From Atopobiaceae bacterium (lineage in GTDB: Bacteria > Actinomycetota > Coriobacteriia > Coriobacteriales > Atopobiaceae): 12,067 nucleotides of DNA. Position numbers and translations under genes: made by a program. Where the stretch lies: the NCBI GenBank assembly GCA_017510875.1, contig JAFWLX010000059.1, positions 1 to 12,067 of the forward strand. Reading direction: 5' to 3'. Shown here one piece after another: positions 7,181 to 12,067 of this stretch. The notes beneath the pieces were generated by a model. The model was given only the letters and a program-made list of their open reading frames with translations, was not told where the DNA came from and searched no databases. Numbering within the stretch: position 1 is the first letter of the stretch; each line of letters starts with the position of its first letter.

Positions 7181-9179
7181 AGTTCTTGGCGGACGTTATA
7201 CGGTCCAAGACAGAATTGGCACGGGTGGCATGGCCATCGTGTACCGGGGCCTCGACGAGGTCTTGGGGCGCACGGTTGCCATCAAGACCATGCTGCCGCA
7301 ATACGCCAACGATCCGTCCTTTGCGGCGCGCTTCAAGCAGGAGGCCCAGGCGGCCGCTGCGCTAAGCAGTCCCTACATCGTCTCGGTGTATGACTGGGGC
7401 AAGGACGGCGACACCTACTACATTGTGATGGAGTACCTGCGCGGCACCGACCTTAAGAGCGGTATCCGCAAGCACGGTGCCCTGGACTGCAAGAAGGTTG
7501 CCCAGATAGGTTCGCAGATTGCCCAGGCGCTTTCGGTGGCCCATCGTCACGAGATCATTCATCGCGACATCAAGCCGCAAAATATCATGGTGCTGCGCGA
7601 CGGCAACGTGAAAGTGATGGACTTTGGCATTGCCCGTGCCAAGAACAGCCACCTTACCGCCGATAACTCGGTGCTGGGCACCGCGCATTACGTCTCACCC
7701 GAGCAGACCCAAGGCAAGGAGCTTGGCCCCACTACCGACATCTACTCGCTGGGCATCGTGATGTACGAGGCGGCAACCGGTGTAGTGCCCTTTGAGGGTG
7801 ACGACGCCATCTCGGTGGCCCTCAAGCAGGTCAACGAGCAGCCCCTGCCGCCCAGCCAGCGCAACCCCAACGTTGACCCGTCGCTTGAGTCAATCATTCT
7901 CAAGTGCATGCAAAAGGATCCTGCGGCGCGCTTCCAGAGCGCAGACGAGCTGTACCATGTGCTGCGTGACTACATGGCAGGCCGTCTGCAGGCCGTCAAC
8001 GCCGTTACCAGCGTGATGCCTGTTAACACCACCACGCCTATTTCCACAAAGACCACGCCCATCATTCGCCCAGCCGACCAGACGGGCGCTGGCCGCACGG
8101 CGCGTAATCAGCGCACCACCGCGCGGCCCAGGCCCACCACGGCCACCGAGCGTGCACGGCTGCAGGCCGAGGAGCGTTCGCGCAAGGAGCGCAAGCGGCG
8201 CTCGCTTACCACCATTGGGTTTATCTTGTTGTTGTCCGCCGTGGCTGCGGCAGCATACCTGTTCTTGGGCAATGCGCAAAGCATGCGCTCGGTACCCAAC
8301 CTGCTCAATCTCACGCAGGAAGAGGCGCTCAATCAGATTGCCAACTCAAGCTTCTTCGAGCGTGGCGCCGTGACAAGCGAGTTTTCTAGCACGGTAGAGG
8401 AGGGCAAGGTCATCAGCCAAAACCCCGTTGCCGGCAAGAAAGTGGTAAAGGGCACGCAGATCGATCTGGTCATTTCTAAGGGCGAAGAGCCCAAAGAGGC
8501 GGTGACGGTACCTGACCTTAGGAATATGACACCCACCGAGGCCCAGGCCGAGCTGGCCAAGTTTGGCCTTAAGGGCGAGAATGGCGACTCTGTCTTTGAC
8601 GCAGAGGTAGAGTCGGGCCGTGTGGCCAGCCAGAATCCCAGGGCTGGCGAGGCCGCCAAGGAGGGCGACGTGATCACGTATCACCTCTCCAAGGGCAAGG
8701 AGACTGGTGAGATTCCCAACGTGGTGGGCGAGTACGAGCAGACCGCCATCAATTCGCTGCACGACAATGGCTTTGAGGTTGAGACCAACTACGACAACAG
8801 CAACTCGTACGACAAGGGCGTGGTGATGGAGCAGTCCAAGACCGGCACAGCCGAAAAGGGCACCATCGTGCGCATAGTGGTTTCGCTGGGACGTGCGTCC
8901 ATCCAGATACCTAACGTGATTGGTTGGGACCAATACAGTGCCGAAGAGACGCTGGAGGACATGGGCTTCTCGGTGAGCATCTACACGCAATCGAGCGACG
9001 ACGAGGCTGGTACGGTCATTGGCCAGAGCCGCACGGGCTCTATCAGCAGCGATTCTGACCGCAGTATCACGCTTACGGTCTCGAGCGGTCCTGCAAGCTC
9101 TGGTGGCGGTACTAGTGGCAGTGGTGGCAGCAGTGGTACCGACGAGGATACCGGCACGGGGACCAGTACCACCAACTAA
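7170..9179 (+). CDS. pknB: PknB-type Ser/Thr kinase with four PASTA domains
   Basis: This 669-residue transmembrane kinase is thought to sense cell-wall precursors or muropeptides through PASTA repeats and to control growth and division. The kinase lobe (about 9-270) has every key element: the glycine loop IGTGGMAIVY (16-25), VAIK (K39), HRDIKPQN (catalytic D133), DFG (151-153) and VSPE (about 175-178). The activation loop holds Thr163 and Ser167 as candidate phosphosites. A basic, Thr/Arg-rich juxtamembrane segment (about 285-345) precedes one membrane helix (about 347-366). Four PASTA repeats follow, starting near 373, 447, 515 and 580, each opening with a PN or PDL-type motif and ending in a V/L-S-K/S-G turn. 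A Gly/Ser/Thr tail of about 25 residues closes the protein. AGGAG at 7159-7163 is 6 bases before the ATG. This is the last gene of the cluster; a strong hairpin lies 19 bases beyond it. Confidence 0.95.
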   Translation: MAGRVLGGRYTVQDRIGTGGMAIVYRGLDEVLGRTVAIKTMLPQYANDPSFAARFKQEAQAAAALSSPYIVSVYDWGKDGDTYYIVMEYLRGTDLKSGIRKHGALDCKKVAQIGSQIAQALSVAHRHEIIHRDIKPQNIMVLRDGNVKVMDFGIARAKNSHLTADNSVLGTAHYVSPEQTQGKELGPTTDIYSLGIVMYEAATGVVPFEGDDAISVALKQVNEQPLPPSQRNPNVDPSLESIILKCMQKDPAARFQSADELYHVLRDYMAGRLQAVNAVTSVMPVNTTTPISTKTTPIIRPADQTGAGRTARNQRTTARPRPTTATERARLQAEERSRKERKRRSLTTIGFILLLSAVAAAAYLFLGNAQSMRSVPNLLNLTQEEALNQIANSSFFERGAVTSEFSSTVEEGKVISQNPVAGKKVVKGTQIDLVISKGEEPKEAVTVPDLRNMTPTEAQAELAKFGLKGENGDSVFDAEVESGRVASQNPRAGEAAKEGDVITYHLSKGKETGEIPNVVGEYEQTAINSLHDNGFEVETNYDNSNSYDKGVVMEQSKTGTAEKGTIVRIVVSLGRASIQIPNVIGWDQYSAEETLEDMGFSVSIYTQSSDDEAGTVIGQSRTGSISSDSDRSITLTVSSGPASSGGGTSGSGGSSGTDEDTGTGTSTTN

Positions 9180-9197
9180 CTGAATCGATGTAAAGGA

Positions 9198-9236
9198 ACT
9201 GTCCCCCATCTCGCCGCTGGTGAGGTGGGGGACAGT
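9198..9236. repeat. Strong inverted repeat after pknB, possible terminator
   Basis: ACTGTCCCCCA (9198-9208) pairs perfectly with TGGGGGACAGT (9226-9236). The inner bases continue the stem to about 18 pairs (two G-T) around a 3-base GCT loop. It starts 19 bases after the pknB stop and is followed only by CTTA, so it lacks the T-run of a classic intrinsic terminator. It may still stop or stabilise the operon mRNA. Its GGGGACAGT core recurs elsewhere in this window, which suggests an interspersed element. Confidence 0.6.
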
Positions 9237-9277
9237 CTTAGGGCTGTAGGACTAAATATGTCTGCCGAGTTTTAGTG

Positions 9278-9318
9278 GCGCGCGTGAATTGAGGGAAGTT
9301 CCCCAAATGCACGCACGC
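9278..9318. repeat. Imperfect inverted repeat between convergent genes
   Basis: GCGCGCGTG (9278-9286) pairs with CACGCACGC (9310-9318) at 8 of 9 positions. The interior is again self-complementary (GGGAA/TTCCC at 9292-9302 apart from the centre). It sits between the ends of pknB and the minus-strand membrane gene, so it could serve as a terminator or mRNA end for that gene, although no clear T-run follows on either strand. Its GGGAAGTTCCCC core resembles the other GGGACA-type motifs in the window. Confidence 0.4.
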
Positions 9319-9353
9319 TGACGCTGTAGCGCTTGATCTGCTGCATATGCTGG

Positions 9354-9569
9354 CTATTTGTTGTCGTCTTCGAATTCCGACCAACCGCTCTCGTCGTCAA
9401 ACAGATCCCAGTCGTCTTCCGAGCGCTCGTGGTTCTTGTACTTTGCCCGTGTCCTTACCTCTAAAATCGCCGAGATGATAAAGAAGAGCACAATGCCGCC
9501 CCCTAGCAGGGTAAGCACTCCGGTTCGCGTCTGAAACAGCCACTTAAAGGCTCCCGTTATCAGATCCAT
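9354..9569 (-). CDS. Small single-pass membrane protein with acidic, Trp-containing tail
   Basis: I do not recognise this 71-residue protein. Residues 1-16 are a short amphipathic start, and about 17-37 form one membrane helix with a GGG motif (LTLLGGGIVLFFIISAI). Residues 39-49 are basic (RTRAKYKNHER), which by the positive-inside rule puts the C-terminus in the cytoplasm. Residues 51-70 are strongly acidic (11 of 20 are D or E), with Trp at 54 and 63. The start is supported by GGAG (plus-strand CTCC at 9577-9580) 7 bases upstream and by a TATACT -10 box further up. It lies opposite in direction to both neighbours, so it is its own transcription unit. It is not CrgA-like, since CrgA has two helices. 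The acidic tail might bind a basic partner, but that is a guess. Confidence 0.72.
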   Translation of the reverse strand: MDLITGAFKWLFQTRTGVLTLLGGGIVLFFIISAILEVRTRAKYKNHERSEDDWDLFDDESGWSEFEDDNK

Positions 9570-9605
9570 TGCACTACTCCAAACTGCTGCTGTTAAATGC
9601 AGCCC

Positions 9606-9635
9606 AGTATACGCCTATCACAGGACAAAGATGAA
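9606..9635 (-). promoter_or_regulatory. Predicted promoter of the 71-residue membrane gene
   Basis: Read on the minus strand, TATACT (plus-strand AGTATA at 9606-9611) is a good -10 box. TTCATC (plus-strand GATGAA at 9630-9635) is a weak -35 box with an 18-base spacer. It lies about 37 bases upstream of the ATG. The inverted repeat GGACAA (9623-9628) / TTGTCC (9636-9641) overlaps the -35 and could be an operator or part of the GGGACA-type repeat family. Confidence 0.45.
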
Positions 9636-9771
9636 TTGTCCCCTAATCCACATGTGGACAAGCTTCTCTTTTACCCCAGGCGCTGCTGCTGCTTGCAGAT
9701 CGCCGTCCTGGTTGACCAGCAAATAGCAACCATGCACCGCTGTTGTTAGTGTTAGCCTAGGCCACGTCAGT

Positions 9772-9799
9772 TTGCCGACTGCAGCCACAAGTATATACT
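9772..9799 (+). promoter_or_regulatory. Predicted serS promoter with palindrome over the -10 box
   Basis: TTGCCG (9772-9777) and TATACT (9794-9799) are separated by 16 bases, giving a transcript start near 9806 and a leader of about 38 bases before serS. The -10 box lies inside the perfect 14-base palindrome CAAGTATATACTTG (9788-9801). The palindrome extends outward as AGCCA/TGGCT with a 2-base offset. I see no T-box sequence in this leader. Confidence 0.5.
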
Positions 9800-9843
9800 T
9801 GGTTGGCTACTACGTTACCCTTGCGGAAAGGACGGCATCCGCC

Positions 9844-11127
9844 ATGCTTGACATCAAGTTTGTACGTGAGAACCCCGACGCAGTTGACAAGTCTTGTGCG
9901 TCGCGTCAAAACGCCCATTGGGACCGCGAGCGCTTCTTCGAGCTTGACGACGAGCGCCGCTCAACCATCATCGAGGTAGAGGGCCTGCAGGCCCAGCGCA
10001 ACGCCGCCTCCAAGCAGATTGGGCAGCTTATGCGCGAGGGCAAGCGCGATGAGGCCGAGGCTGCCAAGGCCGTAGTTGCTGCCAACAAGGGTCGCATAGC
10101 CGAGCTCGAGACTCGTCGTGCCCAGATTGAGCAGGAGCTGTTTGACCTGGTGGCCGGTATCCCCAACATCCCCGACGCAAGCGTGCCCTATGGCGAGAGC
10201 GAGGATGACAATCCCGAGGTGCGTCGCTGGGGCGCCCCGCGCGAGTTTGACTTTGAGGCCAAGGCTCACTGGGATCTTGGTCCCGAGCTGGGCATCATCG
10301 ACTTCGACCGTGGCGTAAAGATTGCCGGTTCGCGCTTTTACGTGCTGGGCGGCATGGGCGCCCGTCTCGAGCGTGCGCTTATCAACTTCATGATTGACAC
10401 GCATGCCAAGGCAGGTTTCAAGGAGTGGTGGCCTCCTGTCATCACCAACGCTGCAACCCTCTTTGGCACGGGCCAGCTGCCCAAGTTTGAGGAGGACCTC
10501 TACCACGTGAGCCCCGATCTCTATCTCATTCCTACGGCCGAGGTCATGCTTACCAACCTGCACCGCGACGAGACCCTTGATGCCAGCCAGCTGCCGCTGT
10601 GGTACTGCGCCTTTACACCGTGCTTCCGCGAAGAGGCAGGTTCGGCCGGACGTGACACGCGCGGCATCATTCGCGTGCACGAGTTTGACAAGGTCGAGAT
10701 GGTCAAGTTTGCCACGCCCGAGGACTCCATGAACCAGCTTGAGAGCATGACCGACGAGGCCGAAGAGATTCTGCGTCTCCTTAAGCTGCCGCACCGCGTG
10801 ATTACGCTGTGCACCGGAGACATTGGCTTCAGTGCCTGCAAGACCTACGACGTGGAAGTGTGGCTGCCCAGCTACAACGCCTACAAAGAGATCTCCAGCT
10901 GCTCTAACTGCTGGGATTTCCAGGCCCGTCGCGCCAACATCAAGTACCGCGACCCCGAGAACTTCAAGGGCACCCGCCTTGTGCACACCCTTAACGGTTC
11001 GGGCCTTGCCGTTGGTCGCACCATGGTTGCCGTTATCGAGAACTATCAGAACGCCGACGGCACCATCACCGTGCCCGAGGTGCTCGTGCCTTACATGGGT
11101 GGCGTAGAGACCATCGTTCCCGAGTAA
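9844..11127 (+). CDS. serS: Seryl-tRNA synthetase
   Basis: This 427-residue class II synthetase charges tRNA-Ser with serine in the cytoplasm; the length is normal for bacterial SerRS. The start MLDIKFVRENPD is the typical SerRS N-terminus. A long Ala/Glu/Arg-rich antiparallel coiled coil (about 30-105) that grips the tRNA long arm follows. Class II motif 1 lies around KAGFKEWWPPVITN. Motif 2 is TPCFREEAGSAGRDTRG (FREEAG at 261-266), and motif 3 is GSGLAVGRT (G391, R392, T393). The coding frame is open from 9772, but ATG 9844 is the right start because it begins the conserved N-terminus and the predicted promoter lies upstream at 9772-9799. AAAGGA (9827-9832) is the ribosome site, 11 bases away, which is slightly long. 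It is probably monocistronic and has no functional link to the kinase cluster. Confidence 0.97.
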   Translation: MLDIKFVRENPDAVDKSCASRQNAHWDRERFFELDDERRSTIIEVEGLQAQRNAASKQIGQLMREGKRDEAEAAKAVVAANKGRIAELETRRAQIEQELFDLVAGIPNIPDASVPYGESEDDNPEVRRWGAPREFDFEAKAHWDLGPELGIIDFDRGVKIAGSRFYVLGGMGARLERALINFMIDTHAKAGFKEWWPPVITNAATLFGTGQLPKFEEDLYHVSPDLYLIPTAEVMLTNLHRDETLDASQLPLWYCAFTPCFREEAGSAGRDTRGIIRVHEFDKVEMVKFATPEDSMNQLESMTDEAEEILRLLKLPHRVITLCTGDIGFSACKTYDVEVWLPSYNAYKEISSCSNCWDFQARRANIKYRDPENFKGTRLVHTLNGSGLAVGRTMVAVIENYQNADGTITVPEVLVPYMGGVETIVPE

Positions 11128-11130
11128 AAC

Positions 11131-11197
11131 GGAACATCATCCGGGATTGGTGTTCCAAATGGAACGCTTATCCCGGACTTATCCCGGAAGGTGTTCC
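11131..11197. repeat. Twin palindromic element downstream of serS
   Basis: Two adjacent modules each begin GGAAC and end GTGTTCC, spaced by AAAT: 11131-11156 and 11161-11197. Each contains an ATCC(C/G)GGA core. The second has an 11-base tandem repeat, CTTATCCCGGA at 11167-11177 and 11178-11188. Several pairings compete, including TCCGGGAT (11140-11147) with ATCCCGGA at 11170-11177 or 11181-11188, and GTTCC with GGAAC around the AAAT loop. It starts 3 bases after the serS stop. It may act as an mRNA 3' structure, but no T-run follows, so an interspersed repeat is equally likely. Confidence 0.65.
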
Positions 11198-11225
11198 ACC
11201 TTGCAACTTTCCTGTTGGGCAGCCC

Positions 11226-11254
11226 TTGCGCTGCCCATCTTTGTGCGCTAGAAT
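11226..11254 (+). promoter_or_regulatory. Predicted promoter of the unknown SOS-boxed gene
   Basis: TTGCGC (11226-11231) and TAGAAT (11249-11254) have the ideal 17-base spacer. The predicted transcript start near 11261 falls within the LexA-like box at 11256-11269. The leader would be about 24 bases. Confidence 0.6.
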
Positions 11255-11255
11255 A

Positions 11256-11269
11256 CGAACAAATGTTCT
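11256..11269. promoter_or_regulatory. LexA/SOS box (CGAAC-N4-GTTC type)
   Basis: CGAACAAATGTTCT matches the Gram-positive LexA (DinR) consensus CGAACRNRYGTTYG at all but the last base, and it contains the perfect GAAC-N4-GTTC core. It starts one base after the -10 box and covers the predicted transcript start, where a bound repressor would block transcription. This predicts DNA-damage induction of the gene at 11285. The match is seen in the sequence; LexA control is inferred. Confidence 0.7.
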
Positions 11270-11284
11270 GTATTGGAGGGTGTC

Positions 11285-11644
11285 ATGGAAGTATTCATGG
11301 GTTCGCGCGAAGAAATTCTGACAGAGGATAGGCAAGGAGAAGAAAGACGCTGTGTGTCGTTGATTAAGGGACCGTCGTTGTCCCTGCTTGAGCAGTCAAG
11401 CGGTCCGGTTACTTGGGCAGCATACGGATCAAGAAGGCATGGACACAAGATGCTTGGCAGTCCAAGTGCGTGGGCGCAAGCCCTTGGAGTAGCCGAGGCC
11501 GATGTAACTGACACCATCAAGAAGCTGTTTGACGAGAACAAGAAACTGGTACTGTCAGACTTTATGGACAGGTTTGATGGTGCGGGGGAGCGCTACACCT
11601 ACATAGCCTGGAACGGCATGGGAGACATCGTGCTAAGAAACTAA
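11285..11644 (+). CDS. Unrecognised 119-residue protein, probably SOS-regulated
   Basis: I do not recognise this protein. It is soluble-looking with no signal peptide or membrane helix. The first 25 residues are charged (EREE/DRQGEERR). A middle part (about 29-60) is rich in Ser, Gly and Pro. The C-terminal half contains SAWAQALGVAEADVTDTIKK, which reads like a helix-turn-helix, followed by a Lys-rich strand and a tail with YTYIAWNGMGDIVL that could be a wing. ATG 11285 has GGAGG (11275-11279) 5 bases upstream; the TTG at 11273 and ATG at 11297 are less likely starts. A LexA-type box lies in its promoter. Codon use is unlike the neighbours: six of nine arginines are AGA or AGG, and several glycines are GGA, whereas the genes to the left use mostly CGN and GGC. 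A small DNA-binding or damage-response protein is possible, but function is unknown. Confidence 0.75.
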   Translation: MEVFMGSREEILTEDRQGEERRCVSLIKGPSLSLLEQSSGPVTWAAYGSRRHGHKMLGSPSAWAQALGVAEADVTDTIKKLFDENKKLVLSDFMDRFDGAGERYTYIAWNGMGDIVLRN

Positions 11645-11670
11645 CAAACGGGGACTGTAACAAAAAGGTC

Positions 11671-11690
11671 CTCGGGGGCTATACCCCGAG
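11671..11690. terminator. Hairpin downstream of the 119-residue gene; possible bidirectional terminator
   Basis: CTCGGGG (11671-11677) pairs with CCCCGAG (11684-11690) around a 6-base loop. On the minus strand the stem is followed by GACC and then TTTTTG, a fair T-run. On the plus strand the following bases are AATCCTCTCATT, which is weak. It could back up the tRNA terminator on the minus strand and end the 119-residue gene transcript on the plus strand. Confidence 0.5.
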
Positions 11691-11728
11691 AATCCTCTCA
11701 TTAGCTTCAGAACAGAGCTTTCTATATG

Positions 11729-11750
11729 AAAAGAGCCCCTAGTGGGGCTC
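11729..11750 (-). terminator. Intrinsic terminator of tRNA-Arg
   Basis: On the minus strand, GAGCCCC (plus strand 11744-11750) and GGGGCTC (plus strand 11733-11739) form a 7-bp perfect GC-rich stem with a 4-base loop. TTTTC follows directly (plus-strand AAAA at 11729-11732). It begins 11 bases after the tRNA CCA end, as expected for a single-tRNA transcript. Confidence 0.8.
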
Positions 11751-11761
11751 CGAATATTCAG

Positions 11762-11838
11762 TGGTGCGGCGTACAGGATTCGAACCTGTGACGTTCTGAT
11801 TCGTAGTCAGACCCTCTATCCAGCTGAGGTAACGCCGC
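11762..11838 (-). tRNA. tRNA-Arg (anticodon ACG)
   Basis: The reverse complement folds as a complete 77-base tRNA. The acceptor arms GCGGCGT and ACGCCGC pair at all 7 positions. The D stem is CCTC/GAGG, the anticodon stem TCTGA/TCAGA, and the loop CTACGAA gives anticodon ACG. The T stem is ACAGG/CCTGT with a TTCGAAT loop. The discriminator base is A and the CCA end is encoded. ACG (read as ICG after deamination by TadA) decodes CGU, CGC and CGA, and CGC is the main Arg codon in the cluster to the left. It is a single gene with its own promoter and terminator. Confidence 0.97.
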
Positions 11839-11849
11839 GTGCAATGAAT

Positions 11850-11878
11850 AGAATGCCATTCTCAAAAGGGTCTGTCAA
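11850..11878 (-). promoter_or_regulatory. tRNA-Arg promoter
   Basis: On the minus strand there is a perfect -35 TTGACA (plus-strand TGTCAA, 11873-11878), a 17-base spacer, and CATTCT (plus-strand AGAATG, 11850-11855) as a modest -10. Transcription would start near 11843, about 5 bases before the mature tRNA. The spacer is exactly one arm of the inverted repeat at 11856-11908. Confidence 0.65.
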
Positions 11879-11908
11879 GCATTTTTTTGCGGACCCTTCT
11901 GAGAATGG
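11856..11908. repeat. Long inverted repeat enclosing the tRNA-Arg -35 region
   Basis: CCATTCTCA (11856-11864) plus AAGGGTC (11866-11872) pair with GACCCTT (11892-11898) plus TGAGAATGG (11900-11908). That makes 16 pairs with a single A/C mismatch and a 19-base loop containing a run of seven T. The near arm forms the spacer of the tRNA promoter and the loop carries its -35 box. It could be an operator, a cruciform-prone site, or a relic insertion. I see no gene to its right in 11909-12067. Confidence 0.6.
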
Positions 11909-12036
11909 AAGAAGTGTGATTATGGGACCATGGCCTCTGCACAGGAACAGATGCGCTAGGACAGAAGTGCGCTTGCAGAACGTGGGACAGTTTCCCCAAA
12001 AACCTTGTTTTACCTGCTATGGAACCAGTCTAGCCT

Positions 12037-12049
12037 GTGATACTATCAC
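12037..12049. repeat. Short perfect palindrome
   Basis: GTGATA and TATCAC flank a single central C. It resembles a small repressor operator and includes a weak GATACT -10-like sequence preceded by TGT. The gene it might control would lie beyond the window end, so nothing more can be said. The rest of 11909-12067 shows no coding frame I can support. Confidence 0.3.
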
Positions 12050-12067
12050 CTTTATATGCTCTGTAGC

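Noticed and set aside
8346..9209. Minus-strand open frame opposite the PASTA region of pknB
   Set aside because: The PASTA repeats on the plus strand are clear; the minus frame is a low-complexity shadow.
9802..9843. Possible T-box riboswitch in the serS leader
   Set aside because: The predicted leader is only about 40 bases, and neither an AGGGTGG-type T-box sequence nor a terminator/antiterminator pair is present.
9961..10986. Long minus-strand open frame opposite serS (341 codons)
   Set aside because: serS is unmistakable on the plus strand; the opposite frame has no domain or ribosome site and reflects GC-rich codon bias.
11129..11761. Integrated element next to tRNA-Arg, with attachment-site duplication
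   Set aside because: I found no second copy of the tRNA 3' end between serS and the tRNA, and no integrase. Only the odd codon use of one gene hints at transfer.
1..12067. CRISPR arrays, rRNA genes, transposases
   Set aside because: No regularly spaced repeats, rRNA sequence or transposase-like protein is visible in any frame.

Overview
The window looks like chromosomal DNA from a GC-rich actinobacterium. My best guess is class Coriobacteriia (an Olsenella/Atopobium/Collinsella-type organism). That guess rests on gene content: an actinobacterial FhaA-FhaB-PstP-RodA/PbpA-PknB signalling cluster, in a version where the SEDS and penicillin-binding proteins are one polypeptide. No 16S gene or other taxonomic marker is present, so the assignment is inference.

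Positions 1-9179 hold one tightly packed plus-strand cluster. It contains the 3' part of a Ser/Thr kinase with a polytopic membrane C-terminus, a DUF3662-FHA protein (FhaA-like), a membrane-anchored FHA protein (FhaB-like), a PP2C phosphatase with a transmembrane anchor (PstP-like), a 958-residue SEDS (RodA/FtsW) plus class B PBP (PbpA) fusion, and a PknB-type kinase with four PASTA repeats. The first five genes are separated by gaps of 1-2 bases or overlap by 4. Only pknB is set apart, by 69 bases that hold a small hairpin and a 27-codon reading frame. The likely logic is that PknB's PASTA domains read cell-wall state, the kinases phosphorylate targets, the FHA proteins bind phosphothreonine, PstP reverses the marks, and the SEDS-PBP fusion builds peptidoglycan.

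Positions 9180-9843 hold two inverted repeats between convergent genes, a minus-strand gene for a 71-residue single-pass membrane protein with a very acidic tail, and a divergent promoter region for seryl-tRNA synthetase. serS occupies 9844-11127.

Positions 11128-12067 are more accessory in character. They contain a twin-palindrome element, then an unrecognised 119-residue gene whose promoter carries a near-consensus LexA/SOS box and whose codon use differs from its neighbours. Next come two hairpins and a minus-strand tRNA-Arg(ACG) with its own terminator and promoter, the promoter lying inside a long inverted repeat. I see no gene in 11909-12067, only a short palindrome at 12037-12049 and one copy of a GGGACA-type motif.

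No CRISPR array, transposase, rRNA or intact insertion sequence is visible. The main points for follow-up are the natural SEDS-PBP fusion, the SOS-boxed unknown gene, and the several palindromic elements between genes.
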